Source of the DNA: Bacteroidaceae bacterium
GTDB taxonomy: Bacteria; Bacteroidota; Bacteroidia; Bacteroidales; Bacteroidaceae
Length of the DNA stretch: 64,000 nucleotides
Assembly: GCA_017444485.1 (NCBI GenBank)
Contig: JAFSWM010000084.1
Location: forward strand, 1-64,000
Direction: 5' to 3'
Shown here in pieces: positions 8,740-17,871 of this stretch. Under the pieces are notes generated by a model. That model was not told the DNA's origin. It did not search any database and worked only from the letters and a program-made list of their open reading frames with translations. The position numbers and the translations under genes were made by a program. How positions within the stretch are numbered: the first letter of the stretch is position 1; every line of letters begins with the position of its first letter.

Positions 8740-11661
8740 TTATGGTTTTTTGAGTTTGTCAGCGATGAGTTGCGCAGTGTAGCCTCGGCCTTGCTCAGCA
8801 ACCTGTTCGGGTGTGCCTTCTGCAACCAGTCGTCCGCCAGCGTCGCCACCTTCTGGGCCGAGGTCAATGCACCAGTCGGCACACTTTATGATGTCGGCGT
8901 TGTGTTCTATTATAATTATGGAATGTCCGCGGCTGAGGAGCGCATCGAAGGAACGCAGCAGGCGGCTGATGTCGTGGAAATGCAAGCCCGTAGTGGGCTC
9001 GTCGAAGATGAAGAGCGTGGGCTGCGCCGTCTCGCTGCCTATGTAGTATGCCAGTTTGACGCGCTGGTTTTCGCCGCCGCTCAGTGTGGATGAGGACTGC
9101 CCGAGGCGCACATATCCTAATCCCACGTCCTGCAAGGGTTGCAACAGTTTGCATATACGTTTCTGCCCGTGTGCGCCGAAAAATTCCAGGGCTTCGTCCA
9201 CGGTCATCTGCAGGATGTCGTAGATGTTTTTGCCCTCGTATTTCACTTCGAGCACATCGCGTTTGAAACGTTTTCCGCCGCATGCCTCGCACGTCAGTTG
9301 CAGATCTGCCATGAACTGCATCTCCACCTTCACCGTGCCGTCGCCCTTGCACTCTTCGCAGCGTCCACCCTCGGTGTTAAAGGAGAAGTAGGCTGCCGTG
9401 AAGCCTTGTTGTTTGGCCAGCGGCTGTGCCGCCATGAGCGCACGGATTTCGTCGTATGCCTTCACATAAGTGACGGGGTTGGAACGACTGCTCTTACCGA
9501 TGGGGTTTTGGTCCACAAACTCCACGTGCTTCACCGCATCGAGGTCACCACTGAGGCTGTTGTGCTGCCCAGGTCGGTCCCCGCCGCTGATGTCGAGCGT
9601 GCGGAGCAGGGCGTTATAGAGAACGGAGCGAACCAGTGTGCTTTTCCCGCTGCCGCTCACACCGGTGACGACGCAGAGCACGTTGAGCGGGAACTTCACG
9701 TCGATGCCCCGCAAGTTGTTCTCCCGTGCGCCTTTCACTTCAATGTATCTGTTCCAAGGGCGCCGCGATGTAGGAATGTCTATGCGTTCCAGTCCGTGGA
9801 GGTATTTCGCAGTGTGGCTTTCCGAATGTGCCACGTCGTCTGCCGTCATCTGTCGTATTTCGTCCGCCGTGCCTTGTAGCACCACCCTGCCGCCGCCGGT
9901 GCCTGCCTCGGGGCCAATGTCGATCACATAGTCCGCGGCGCGCATAATCTCTTCGTCGTGTTCCACGATAAGCACCGTGTTGCCCGCGTCGCGCAGCGCC
10001 TTGAGCACACTGATGAGGCGTGCCGTGTCGCGGCTGTGTAGGCCTATGCTCGGCTCATCGAGGATATAGAGCGAACCCACGAGCGAACTACCGAGCGAGG
10101 TGGCCAGGTTGATGCGCTGACTCTCGCCGCCGCTCAGCGTGTTGGAGGCACGCGAGAGGGTGAGGTAGCCCAGCCCCACATCGCAGAGGAACTTCAGGCG
10201 GCTACGTATCTCCGTGATGAGGCGCGCGGCCACTGCTGTTTCGTGCTCCGTCAGTTGCAGATGGTCAAACCACCTCGCCAGTTCCGTCACTGGTAGGTCG
10301 GTGAGTTCGCCGATATGCCGGCCGCCTATTTTGACATTGAGTGCGGCGGGTTTGAGGCGTGAGCCGTGACAGTGCGGACAGACTGTCCGACCGCGATAGC
10401 GGGCCAGCATCACACGGTATTGTATCTTGTATTGCTGTGTACGCACATAGTCGAAGAAGGCATCGATGCTCACTTGCTGGTCGCGCGGCAGGCTCTTTTC
10501 GTGTGTGTCGCCGTGCCAGAGGATGTCCTTTTCTTGACGTGTGAGGTCGGCATAAGGCTTGAAGATGGGGAAACCGTTGTGGGCGGCGCGGTGGCAGAAC
10601 TCACGTTTCCACTCGCTCATCTTCTCACCTCGCCAGCAGACCACTGCACCGTCGTATACGCTCAGCCCAGTGTCGGGCACGACCAATCTCTCGTCGATAC
10701 CTATGATTTTCCCGAAGCCCTCACATTCGGGGCATGCCCCCAGTGGTGAGTTGAAGGAGAACATCTGGTCGGTGGGCTCCTCAAAGGTGATGCCGTCGGC
10801 CTCGAATGCGCCGCTGAAGTGGTGGAGCGTGCGCGCTGGAAAGACGCGCAGGGCCATGCGCCCGTCGCCCTCGTAGAAGGCGGTCTGGCAACTGTCGGCC
10901 AGGCGGGCACGCGTTTCGCGGCTGTCCTCGCTGCTGAGGCGATCAATGAGCAGAAAGACGTTGGAGAAAGGGTGTTGCCCATCGCCAGAGGGCTGCCAGG
11001 ATTCGGGATGGCCACTGTCGGGGAAGGGCTGGGCGAGGAAGTCTTCGATGTGTACGATTTCGCCGTCCACATCAAGGCGTGTGATGCCTTGTTTGAGGTC
11101 GGTCTCCAATTGTTCGCGCAGGGTGCGCCCGTGGCGCACGCGCATCGGGGCCAGCACGGTGAAGCGCGTGCCGGGCGAATAGGACAGTACGCAGGCAATG
11201 ACGTCTGCCGTGGTGTGGCGGCGCACTTCTTGTCCGCTCACCGGCGATATTGTTTTGCCGATACGGGCGAAGAGCAGGCGCAGATAGTCGTATATCTCGG
11301 TAGAGGTGCCCACCGTGGAGCGCGAGTTGCGGGTGGTGACTTTCTGCTCGATGGCGATGGCCGGCGGGATGCCTTTGATGTAGTCGCAGTCGGGCTTCTT
11401 CATCCGCCCCAGGAACTGCCGCGCGTAGGCGCTGAGGCTCTCCACATAGCGGCGTTGGCCCTCGGCATAAAGCGTGTCGAAAGCCAGCGACGACTTGCCG
11501 CTGCCAGAAAGACCAGTCACCACGACGAGATGGTCGCGGGGGATGCGCAGGTCAATATTCTGGAGATTGTTGCAGCGTGCGCCCTTTATGGTGATGGCGT
11601 TGTCTGTGTAGCCTTCGTCAGAGAGCGTGGCGGCGGGGACTATGTCGGTCTTCTTTTTCAT
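8740..11661 (-). CDS. uvrA: Excinuclease ABC subunit UvrA
   Basis: 973 aa damage-recognition ATPase of nucleotide excision repair. Two ABC modules are visible: Walker [12 protein letters not shown] at about 50-60 and [11 protein letters not shown] near 668, with signatures LSGGESQ near 510 and LSGGENQ near 860. The C-terminal zinc module is intact (CEECKGDG and CEACGGKRF, about 767-790). In the first zinc region only CPECEGFG is present; the partner CxxC is replaced by FEADGITF, so the first zinc finger is incomplete. Divergent from the DUF4294 gene. The start is set at MKKKTDI; an ATG 15 bp upstream is possible. Confidence 0.95.
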   Translation of the reverse strand: MKKKTDIVPAATLSDEGYTDNAITIKGARCNNLQNIDLRIPRDHLVVVTGLSGSGKSSLAFDTLYAEGQRRYVESLSAYARQFLGRMKKPDCDYIKGIPPAIAIEQKVTTRNSRSTVGTSTEIYDYLRLLFARIGKTISPVSGQEVRRHTTADVIACVLSYSPGTRFTVLAPMRVRHGRTLREQLETDLKQGITRLDVDGEIVHIEDFLAQPFPDSGHPESWQPSGDGQHPFSNVFLLIDRLSSEDSRETRARLADSCQTAFYEGDGRMALRVFPARTLHHFSGAFEADGITFEEPTDQMFSFNSPLGACPECEGFGKIIGIDERLVVPDTGLSVYDGAVVCWRGEKMSEWKREFCHRAAHNGFPIFKPYADLTRQEKDILWHGDTHEKSLPRDQQVSIDAFFDYVRTQQYKIQYRVMLARYRGRTVCPHCHGSRLKPAALNVKIGGRHIGELTDLPVTELARWFDHLQLTEHETAVAARLITEIRSRLKFLCDVGLGYLTLSRASNTLSGGESQRINLATSLGSSLVGSLYILDEPSIGLHSRDTARLISVLKALRDAGNTVLIVEHDEEIMRAADYVIDIGPEAGTGGGRVVLQGTADEIRQMTADDVAHSESHTAKYLHGLERIDIPTSRRPWNRYIEVKGARENNLRGIDVKFPLNVLCVVTGVSGSGKSTLVRSVLYNALLRTLDISGGDRPGQHNSLSGDLDAVKHVEFVDQNPIGKSSRSNPVTYVKAYDEIRALMAAQPLAKQQGFTAAYFSFNTEGGRCEECKGDGTVKVEMQFMADLQLTCEACGGKRFKRDVLEVKYEGKNIYDILQMTVDEALEFFGAHGQKRICKLLQPLQDVGLGYVRLGQSSSTLSGGENQRVKLAYYIGSETAQPTLFIFDEPTTGLHFHDISRLLRSFDALLSRGHSIIIIEHNADIIKCADWCIDLGPEGGDAGGRLVAEGTPEQVAEQGRGYTAQLIADKLKKP

Positions 11662-11753
11662 AAAAACCCTTAACAAGCGGCTTTGGCCGCGAATTTAAGC
11701 AAAATAGCGTGAATAAATGTCTTTTCGGCAGCGACGAAAGCATTTGCTTGACG

Positions 11754-11761
11754 TATTTTTG
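11754..11761 (+). promoter_or_regulatory. -7 promoter element for the DUF4294 gene
   Basis: TATTTTTG matches the Bacteroidota -7 consensus TAnnTTTG. It ends only 8 nt before the ATG at 11770, so the mRNA would have almost no leader. No good -33 TTTG is seen at 19-21 bp. Confidence 0.5.
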
Positions 11762-11769
11762 CATTCGCG

Positions 11770-12399
11770 ATGACCATTTCACGCCTGCGCATATTGCTTT
11801 TTCTCTCAGCCCTGCCCATTCTCCTATTCGGGCAGAGCGGCAGCGACGACAGCGAGCCGAGCAACCTGCCCGACGTGGCCGTGGCTCCGGAACTGCGCAT
11901 CGACACCGTCTCCGACGCCTCAGGGAAATACCTGAGTATCACCATTCCCACGGTGCAGAAATACCCGCCTATGGTGTTCGCCTCCGAACGCGAGCGCCAC
12001 GAATACGGGCTGCTGGTGCGCAGGGTGAAGAAGGTGCTGCCCTATGCCGTACAGGTGCGATACATCGTGCTGGAGACCTATATGGTGCTTGAAGGGATGC
12101 CACAGGATGAGCGCAAGGCGCATATCAACCGCGTGAAGCGTGAACTCAACGAGCAGTACGGACGTACCATACGCCGGATGAGCAAGAAGGAGGGGCAGTT
12201 GCTCATCAAACTCATCGACCGCGAGTGCAACCAGACGGGTTACGAAATTGTCCGCGCCTTTATCGGCTCGTTCAAGGCGGGCATCTATCAGGGCCTGGCG
12301 CGCCTCTTCGGGCAGAACCTCAAGAAGCGCTACGACCCCGAGGGCGACGACCGTATGCTGGAGCGTGTGGTGCGCCTCGTGGAGAGCGGACAGATTTAG
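11770..12399 (+). CDS. DUF4294 domain-containing protein
   Basis: 209 aa. A signal-like hydrophobic start (ILLFLSALPILLFG) is followed by an acidic linker and then the conserved DUF4294 domain (KYPPMVFASERERHEYGLLVRRVKKVLPYA and further). The family is restricted to Bacteroidota, and its role is unknown; it is predicted to be exported to the periplasm. The long amphipathic Lys/Arg-rich helix region (KRELNEQYGRTIRRMSKKEG) is typical. Divergently transcribed from uvrA with a 108-bp shared promoter region. Confidence 0.85.
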   Translation: MTISRLRILLFLSALPILLFGQSGSDDSEPSNLPDVAVAPELRIDTVSDASGKYLSITIPTVQKYPPMVFASERERHEYGLLVRRVKKVLPYAVQVRYIVLETYMVLEGMPQDERKAHINRVKRELNEQYGRTIRRMSKKEGQLLIKLIDRECNQTGYEIVRAFIGSFKAGIYQGLARLFGQNLKKRYDPEGDDRMLERVVRLVESGQI

Positions 12400-12720
12400 G
12401 AAACTCCCTAAGCAAGCACCCTACTGCGGGGACAAAGTGTAGCAGCAGGGAGTGCGAATTTCCGGTCAGCGAGTGGCGAAAAGCCTTTGTCCACCGGCAT
12501 CAAACCAGGTGGGAGACAGACAAAACAATCTCGGACTTCGTTTAAACTACAAAGCCAATCGTTTAAACGAAGTCCGAGATAGTTTTACCCGTTTATGCCA
12601 CGCCACGGGGGCTGGCGGGCTGTGGTGCTCGTCCTTTTGCTGTGGTGCAAAGTTAAAGGGGTAGTGCCCGTGTCAGCAAGGACAAAATGATGATTACCGG
12701 GCGCTGTCAGTCAGCACGGC
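12400..12720. other. Gene-free interval with structured segment and family C hairpin
   Basis: No gene is visible between DUF4294 and the convergent kinase-like gene. GGACAAAG at 12430-12437 can pair with CTTTGTCC at 12484-12491, enclosing a segment that could fold as an RNA. A family C inverted repeat follows at 12522-12586. I recognise no known RNA family here. Confidence 0.4.
12522..12586. repeat. Family C inverted repeat (copy 1)
   Basis: Left arm 12522-12547 and right arm 12561-12586 are complementary over 26 bp with one mismatch, around a 13-nt loop. The arms contain GTTTAAAC and CGGACTTCG. TTGTAGTTTAAACGAAGTCC on the minus strand matches the elements at 35536 and 56570. It lies between convergent genes. 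Confidence 0.85.
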
Positions 12721-13446
12721 TCACCTGCCGCGTCGCGCCACCTTGTTTTGGTAGGCTGTGTGGGCTTCGGTGGCGATGCGGCGTGCCTCGTCGGGGTTGA
12801 AGGCACGCAGACGGGCATATTCGTCCACCAGGAGGAGAAACAGGGAGTCGTCATCAAAGGTGATGCGCGCGAGGCCTTTCAAGCCGCGCTCGACGCTGAC
12901 ACCCTTGCGACGGCGGTGCACGCGGTTCACGTCGATGAGCGCGAAACGCCAGCCTTCGCCCGAGGCGGCGCGGTCGAAGATAACGTGCTTCGACTTGTAG
13001 TTGTGGTGGATAAATCCGTCTTCGTGAAGCCGCTTGGTATAGGCAGCAAAGGCCGTGACGATGTCTTGACGTTCTGATTCGCTGAACGGGGAGAGGTCGG
13101 ACAGAATGTGACGCAGCGGGGAGCGCACCGTGACAAAATAGGTGTCGGCAGTGAGCAGGTTGCGCCGATAGCGCACGAAGGCCACGGGCTCGGGGCTCTC
13201 ATAGCCCCGCTCGCGCAGCAGGCGCTGCCCCAGGAAGGCGCGCTTGCCCTTAGCGGTCTTATAGAATTTCAGCCGATGGGTGAGCGAACGGCCATAGCGC
13301 TTCACGGTGAGTGTTAAGTCGCCGGTGCGCAACACGCGAATTTCGTTGAACGATTGCTGCACGGGCTCGCCATCGGCGAAATGCTCGCTGATATGTTCGA
13401 GGTATTTGTGAAGAAAGCGGTACTTAGGATTGATGACAATTTCCAT
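12721..13446 (-). CDS. KdkA/InaA-family lipopolysaccharide kinase-like protein (possible pseudokinase)
   Basis: 241 aa, small protein-kinase-like fold of the KdkA/WaaP/InaA group that phosphorylates Kdo or heptose in lipid A-core. The N-terminus MEIVINPKYRFL and the LIDVNR motif (the DFG equivalent) near residue 175 fit the Bacteroidota KdkA type. The catalytic loop reads GFIHHNYKSKHVIF, where the family normally has HKDxxxxN: the catalytic Asp is Asn and the following metal-binding Asn is also changed. It may be inactive or use altered chemistry. Convergent with the DUF4294 gene. Confidence 0.78.
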   Translation of the reverse strand: MEIVINPKYRFLHKYLEHISEHFADGEPVQQSFNEIRVLRTGDLTLTVKRYGRSLTHRLKFYKTAKGKRAFLGQRLLRERGYESPEPVAFVRYRRNLLTADTYFVTVRSPLRHILSDLSPFSESERQDIVTAFAAYTKRLHEDGFIHHNYKSKHVIFDRAASGEGWRFALIDVNRVHRRRKGVSVERGLKGLARITFDDDSLFLLLVDEYARLRAFNPDEARRIATEAHTAYQNKVARRGR

Positions 13447-13525
13447 GTTTCAGGAAGAAAGGGTTAGCAGAGTGAAGAAATACGTATCGGTTTAGTCAGT
13501 ATCAGTATTGTTGGATGTCAGCGGG

Positions 13526-15217
13526 CTATGCGAACCACATCAGCACTACTACCTGTGCAATGATGACGCGCACGAACATGGCGAGGGGATAGACGGTGGC
13601 ATAGGCCACTGTGGCTTTGTCGCCCTTGGTGGTGTCGGACACGAAGTCGAGGGCTATGGGGTTGGCCATGGCTCCGCACAGCATACCGGCGGTGGCGGCG
13701 TAACCACGCTTACCAAACACCACACACAGCACCGCCGTGAGCATCACGGGCACCAGGGTGATAACGGCGCCCCAGCCCAGCCATACCAAGGCGGAGGGCG
13801 AGGCGGCGGTGGCCAGGAAGTCTGCGCCAGCGTCGAGACCGAGGCAGCCCAGGTACATCGACAAGCCGAGCGAGCGCAGGATTTGATTGGCGGAGGAGGT
13901 GGTGTAGGTCACCATGTGCAGGCGTGGTCCGAAGGCCCCCACCACGATGCCCATCACGATGGGGCCGCCAGCAAGGCCCAGCCGCACAGGAGCGCTCATG
14001 CCAGGAATATAGAATGGCACGGCGCCGAGCAACAAGCCCAGGACGATGCCAAGGAAGATGGCCACGAGATTGGGCGTGTCGAGCGAGCCCACGGCATTGC
14101 CCAACTGGTCGGCCACCTGTTTCACTCCTTCGCGCGGCCCCACCACCGTCAGGCGGTCGCCGAAGAGCAACACCAGTCCGGGACGGGCCACGAGGTGCAT
14201 GCCTGCACGCTTCACGCGGCTGACGTTCACACCGTAGCGCGTGCGGAGACGCAGGTCGCGCAAACGCCGACCATTGATGGCCGATTTGGTCACCACGATG
14301 CGCTCGGAGATGAGTTTGTCGTCAAGGCGGTTCCAGTCGATGTCCTCCTTGTTCCAGTCTTTCTGGTCACGGTGGCCGAAGAAGATGGTCAGTGCCCCCA
14401 GTTGGGAGCGGTCGGTGATGACCATCAGGCGGTCGCCCTGCTGTAGTTCGGTATCGGCCTGAGGTAGGAGCACCTTGCCGTCGCGCCACAGCCTTGTCAC
14501 CGTGAAGCGTCCGCCGTCCATCTCGGCCACGTCGCCGAGCGTGTGGCCCACAATGGCGGGGTTGGTCACTTCAAAGGCGGTGATGAAGGCTTCTTCGGTG
14601 GTTTCGGCCTCCTGATAGGTACGGCTGCGGCGTTCCAGCGGGCGGCGCACCAGCAACAGCGCGAGAATCACGCCCACCGCACCAATGGGATAGGTCAGGG
14701 CGCAGGCCAGGGCTGCAGTGGTGGCATCGGCTTCGAGGCCGAGCGACTTCAATGCTTGTTGAGCCGCACCGAGAGCAGGAGTATTGGTTGTAGCACCACT
14801 CAGCACACCCATCATGTCGGGCAGCGGCATAGCCGCCAGCAGCACAGGGCACAATGCCAACAGCGTGCCCAAGCCCACACAGAGCAGGGCAAAAAGATTT
14901 AGGCGCGTACCGCCCTGACGGAACGACTGGAAAAAGCCTGGACCCACCTTCAAGCCCAGGGCATAAACGAATAGTACGAGGCCGAAACTTTCGGCATAGT
15001 CAAGCATGTCCTTATTGACCAGCGGGTCGCCAGGATGAGCATAGTCACCCATGGCACCAAAGAGAATGCCAATAAAGAAGACGTAGGTGACGCCAAGGCT
15101 CACGCCGCGCCATCTCAGCGTCTTGGCCAAAGCGAGGCCCAGTGCGCAGATCAGAGAGATGATGATCACTGCCTGAACGGGAGAATTACCCAGCAGCGTT
15201 TCCCTAAGCCATTCCAT
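13526..15217 (-). CDS. AspT/YidE/YbjL-type transporter with RCK_C domains
   Basis: 563 aa integral membrane protein. Two homologous blocks of about five membrane helices flank a soluble middle with two TrkA-C (RCK_C) regulatory domains (around VLLPQADTELQQGDRLMV and LVARPGLVLLFGDRLTVVGP). This is the AspT/YidE architecture; AspT exchanges aspartate for alanine, but the substrate in Bacteroidota members is not established. Conserved GATTNTPALGAAQQAL and GAMANPIALDFVSDTTKGDK segments mark the two repeats. Single gene, divergent from the TlpA-like gene. Confidence 0.87.
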   Translation of the reverse strand: MEWLRETLLGNSPVQAVIIISLICALGLALAKTLRWRGVSLGVTYVFFIGILFGAMGDYAHPGDPLVNKDMLDYAESFGLVLFVYALGLKVGPGFFQSFRQGGTRLNLFALLCVGLGTLLALCPVLLAAMPLPDMMGVLSGATTNTPALGAAQQALKSLGLEADATTAALACALTYPIGAVGVILALLLVRRPLERRSRTYQEAETTEEAFITAFEVTNPAIVGHTLGDVAEMDGGRFTVTRLWRDGKVLLPQADTELQQGDRLMVITDRSQLGALTIFFGHRDQKDWNKEDIDWNRLDDKLISERIVVTKSAINGRRLRDLRLRTRYGVNVSRVKRAGMHLVARPGLVLLFGDRLTVVGPREGVKQVADQLGNAVGSLDTPNLVAIFLGIVLGLLLGAVPFYIPGMSAPVRLGLAGGPIVMGIVVGAFGPRLHMVTYTTSSANQILRSLGLSMYLGCLGLDAGADFLATAASPSALVWLGWGAVITLVPVMLTAVLCVVFGKRGYAATAGMLCGAMANPIALDFVSDTTKGDKATVAYATVYPLAMFVRVIIAQVVVLMWFA

Positions 15218-15258
15218 GTTTTCAGATAAGCGGATGCAAAGGTAAAAACCTTTTGCCG

Positions 15259-15266
15259 TATCTTTG
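15259..15266 (+). promoter_or_regulatory. -7 promoter element for the TlpA-like gene
   Basis: TATCTTTG fits TAnnTTTG, 30 bp before the ATG at 15297. No convincing -33 element at the usual distance. Confidence 0.45.
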
Positions 15267-15296
15267 CACCGCCAAACAGAAAACTAAATAATCGCG

Positions 15297-16373
15297 ATGA
15301 AAAAACCACTTCTCCTATTTGCTGCCGCCACTATCGCTCTCGCAGCCTCCGCACAGCGATACACCGTGCAGGGCAAAGCCCTGAGCGGCGCCTCCCACGT
15401 CTATCTTTCACCCCTCGGCGAAAAGGGGGCCGACAGTGTGGCTACTACTGCCGACGGGCGTTTCACCTTTACCGGCGACGCCCAGGGCAAACACCTCGCA
15501 TACCTCTACACCAAGGGCGAGAAGGCCGTCTATCTGGCTGTGTTCCTTGAAGGCGAAATCTATGCCGATATGGAAGCGCTCACCGTGGCTGGCAGCGAGG
15601 AGAACCGAGGACTTGACGACTACCAGCAGTTCGCTCGCGAGACGCGCAAGCCACTTATCGAAGTGTCTCGCCGACTCACTGCCAAGCAGGAGAGCGGGCA
15701 GAACATCACCGAGCACGACCTGGCCGAATACTACGACCTGGCCGACACCGTGACCGCTGCGATGACAGCGCGCGCCAAGAAGGATTTGTTCTATAATTCC
15801 CGTATGCGCTGGCCAGCCTTTATCGTGCAAGATTTGCTCAACGACTTTGACAAAGACTACCTTGTCAGCCTCGACAATCCCGACAACGCTTTTATGGCAG
15901 AACCTTGCTTAGAAAAGGCCAGGACACTTGCTGCCGCCTACCGCCGCACGCAGACGGGGCAGAAGTTTGCCGACTTCGAGATGCCCGATACCGCGGGTAC
16001 CGTACACAAACTCAGCGAATACGTGGGGCGTGGATCGTATGTGCTCCTTGACTTCTGGGCCACCTGGTGCGGACCTTGTATGCATGAACTGCCCAACGTC
16101 AAGGCCCTCTACGACAAGTATCACGCCAAGGGCTTCAACATCGTGGGCATTTCCTTCGACCAAGACGGCGACAGTTGGAGGGCGGTGATTAGGCGCAAAG
16201 AAATGAACTGGACGCACCTTTCTGACCTCGGCGGATGGAAGTCCCTGCCCGTGGAGTTCTACGGCGTGCGCGCCATTCCCCACATGATGCTCATCGCTCC
16301 CGATGGCACCATCATCGCCAATGACATCAACAGCGAACGCCTTGCCGAGAAACTCGCAGAAATCTACGACTAA
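15297..16373 (+). CDS. TlpA-like thioredoxin-family protein with DUF4369-type N-terminus
   Basis: 358 aa exported thiol-disulfide oxidoreductase. A signal peptide (LLLFAAATIALAASAQ) is followed by a DUF4369-like beta-rich domain of about 90 residues, a helical linker, and a C-terminal AhpC/TSA-thioredoxin domain with WATWCGPC near residues 254-261 and cis-Pro AIPHMM. Likely reduces or isomerises disulfides of periplasmic proteins. Its stop is 7 bp from the end of the convergent folK fusion gene. Confidence 0.9.
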   Translation: MKKPLLLFAAATIALAASAQRYTVQGKALSGASHVYLSPLGEKGADSVATTADGRFTFTGDAQGKHLAYLYTKGEKAVYLAVFLEGEIYADMEALTVAGSEENRGLDDYQQFARETRKPLIEVSRRLTAKQESGQNITEHDLAEYYDLADTVTAAMTARAKKDLFYNSRMRWPAFIVQDLLNDFDKDYLVSLDNPDNAFMAEPCLEKARTLAAAYRRTQTGQKFADFEMPDTAGTVHKLSEYVGRGSYVLLDFWATWCGPCMHELPNVKALYDKYHAKGFNIVGISFDQDGDSWRAVIRRKEMNWTHLSDLGGWKSLPVEFYGVRAIPHMMLIAPDGTIIANDINSERLAEKLAEIYD

Positions 16374-16380
16374 ACGTGTA

Positions 16381-17271
16381 TCAGTCCAGCCGATACACGT
16401 TGGTGGCACGTGCCTTGAACCCCAGGCTGCGGTAGAGGGCATTGGCGGCAGTACGCTCGGGACGACTCGTGAGATTCAGGCTCCTCGCGCCTGAGCGACG
16501 CGAAGCCTCGGCCACGTGTGCCACCAACTGCCGGCCATAGCCACGACCTCGGCAGGCCGCATCCACCACCACATCCTCCACCCACGCCTTGCAGCCAGTG
16601 GGCGAAAACGTCAGGCAAAGCGTGGCCATACCGCAAATATTCCCCTCCTCGTCCTGTCCTACAAACAGGTGCGTGGAGGGGTTTGCTATGAGCGCAGACA
16701 ACTCCGACTCGGTGAGCGCGGGAGCGGATGACGAGAGCCCAGGAAGCAGACGATTCACTGCGCAGACGAGTTCAGCGGTGGCTTCGGCGGCCTCGCTGAT
16801 GGCTAAATGGTTGAGCAACGCGAGCAACTCCCTATAAGACTTTTTCAGTACGGGATGGACAGCCTCGGCAGCCACCTCACACAATGGTTCGAGCACAAAG
16901 CGACGGCGCGCGATGGCAGGGTGGGGGAGTGTCAGCCTATTGCTCTGCACCACTTCATCGCCGAGCGCCAGCAGGTCAACATCGATGGTGCGGTCGTGGT
17001 ACGTGCTGCCAGTCGTTTTTTCTGTACGCCCCAACTCACGCTCAACAGACTCCGAGGCGTCAAGCAGAGCAGTGGCAGAGAGCGAGGTGTGATATATCGC
17101 GCAGGCGTTCAGAAAGGCATTGTCCGACGAGAAGCCCCAAGGAGCAGTTTCGCGCAGCGAGGAAAGTGCACACAACCGGCCCACACGCTCGGCAAGCAAT
17201 GCGGCGGCGCGCTGTATATGCGTCTCACGAGAGCCGATGTTGCTGCCAAAGGATACCAAGAGTTCTTTCAT
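16381..17271 (-). CDS. folK: HPPK (FolK) fused to a GNAT acetyltransferase
   Basis: 296 aa with two complete domains. Residues 1 to about 155 are 6-hydroxymethyl-7,8-dihydropterin pyrophosphokinase of folate synthesis (SFGSNIGSRE, APWGFSSDNAFLNAC, YHDRTIDVDLLALG, LPHPAIARRRFVLEPL). Residues from about 160 on are a GNAT N-acetyltransferase with the acetyl-CoA loop CRGRGYGRQL near 235 and TSRPERTAANALYRSLGF. HPPK alone is usually about 160 aa, so the GNAT part is a genuine addition in one unbroken frame. Its acceptor is unknown. No other folate gene is adjacent. Convergent with the TlpA-like gene. Confidence 0.88.
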   Translation of the reverse strand: MKELLVSFGSNIGSRETHIQRAAALLAERVGRLCALSSLRETAPWGFSSDNAFLNACAIYHTSLSATALLDASESVERELGRTEKTTGSTYHDRTIDVDLLALGDEVVQSNRLTLPHPAIARRRFVLEPLCEVAAEAVHPVLKKSYRELLALLNHLAISEAAEATAELVCAVNRLLPGLSSSAPALTESELSALIANPSTHLFVGQDEEGNICGMATLCLTFSPTGCKAWVEDVVVDAACRGRGYGRQLVAHVAEASRRSGARSLNLTSRPERTAANALYRSLGFKARATNVYRLD

Positions 17272-17335
17272 AACAAAGGCGAAGGTAACTACTTATTATG
17301 AGGAAAACAATAACTTTGCCGCAAAACACACTTTA

Positions 17336-17387
17336 GTTGCTCCGTGAATTGCTTTCAAATTAGTATTTTTGCTCCCATAGAAACAAC
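17336..17387 (+). CRISPR. Single type II-C CRISPR repeat without an array
   Basis: The sequence from GTTGCTCC to AAACAAC (52 bp; most Bacteroidota II-C repeats are 46-48 bp) contains GTGAATTGCTTTCAAATTAG, which resembles Bacteroidota II-C repeats and is complementary to the anti-repeat of the tracrRNA at 23457-23474. It lies on the cas2 side of the operon, where the array belongs. No second good copy follows; GTTGTGAGCAAAATTAG at 17419, 31 nt further, could be a badly decayed one. There is therefore one repeat and at most one spacer-length gap (17388-17418). Confidence 0.72.
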
Positions 17388-17467
17388 TTATTGTTAGTAA
17401 GTATTTACCAATCATGATGTTGTGAGCAAAATTAGAAAAGAAAAATCAAAGTTGTTTCTTACATAGG

Positions 17468-17499
17468 CAGGCGAACAGTAAATGAATTCTGTTCGCCTG
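17468..17499. terminator. Stem-loop 3' of cas2
   Basis: CAGGCGAACAG (17468-17478) and CTGTTCGCCTG (17489-17499) form a perfect 11-bp stem with a 10-nt loop. It begins 33 nt past the cas2 stop on the minus strand. No T-run follows, so it may be a factor-dependent terminator or an mRNA end-protecting hairpin. Confidence 0.5.
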
Positions 17500-17532
17500 T
17501 CTGTTGTTCGCCGCATCATGTATAGGAACTTA

Positions 17533-17865
17533 TTAGAACAATTCTAACTGTAGATTTGGTATCTGTTGTGGAAGTGATTTTTGTCCGTAGAAAAGGCTCA
17601 TGCCTGCAAACTGCTTGTCGGTGATGGTGAGAATACCCACTTTGCCGTATTCGGGCAAATATGATCTGACACGGCGTATGTGTACGGCAGCATTTTCACT
17701 ACTCGCACAATGGCGAACGTAGATGGAGAACTGAAACATGGTGAAGCCATCGCCCATGATGTCCTTTCGGAACCGGGCGGCTGCCTTCCGTTCCTTCTTA
17801 GTAGTGGTTGGCAAGTCAAAGAATACGAGTACCCACATAATACGGTATTCACTGAATCTATCCAT
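17533..17865 (-). CDS. cas2: CRISPR-associated endonuclease Cas2
   Basis: 110 aa, ferredoxin-like fold. IMWVLVFFDLPT near the N-terminus holds the conserved Asp after beta-strand 1, and FQFSIYVRHC is the typical second strand region. Cas2 dimers bridge two Cas1 dimers in the spacer-integration complex. It is the last gene of cas9-cas1-cas2, 6 bp after cas1, so translation is probably coupled. The reading frame is intact. Confidence 0.96.
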   Translation of the reverse strand: MDRFSEYRIMWVLVFFDLPTTTKKERKAAARFRKDIMGDGFTMFQFSIYVRHCASSENAAVHIRRVRSYLPEYGKVGILTITDKQFAGMSLFYGQKSLPQQIPNLQLELF

Positions 17866-17871
17866 TACGTC

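Noticed and set aside
17419..17462. A second CRISPR repeat after a 31-nt spacer
   Set aside because: Only GTTGTGA and AAATTAG-like fragments match; similarity is too low to call a repeat, so it is mentioned only as possible decay.
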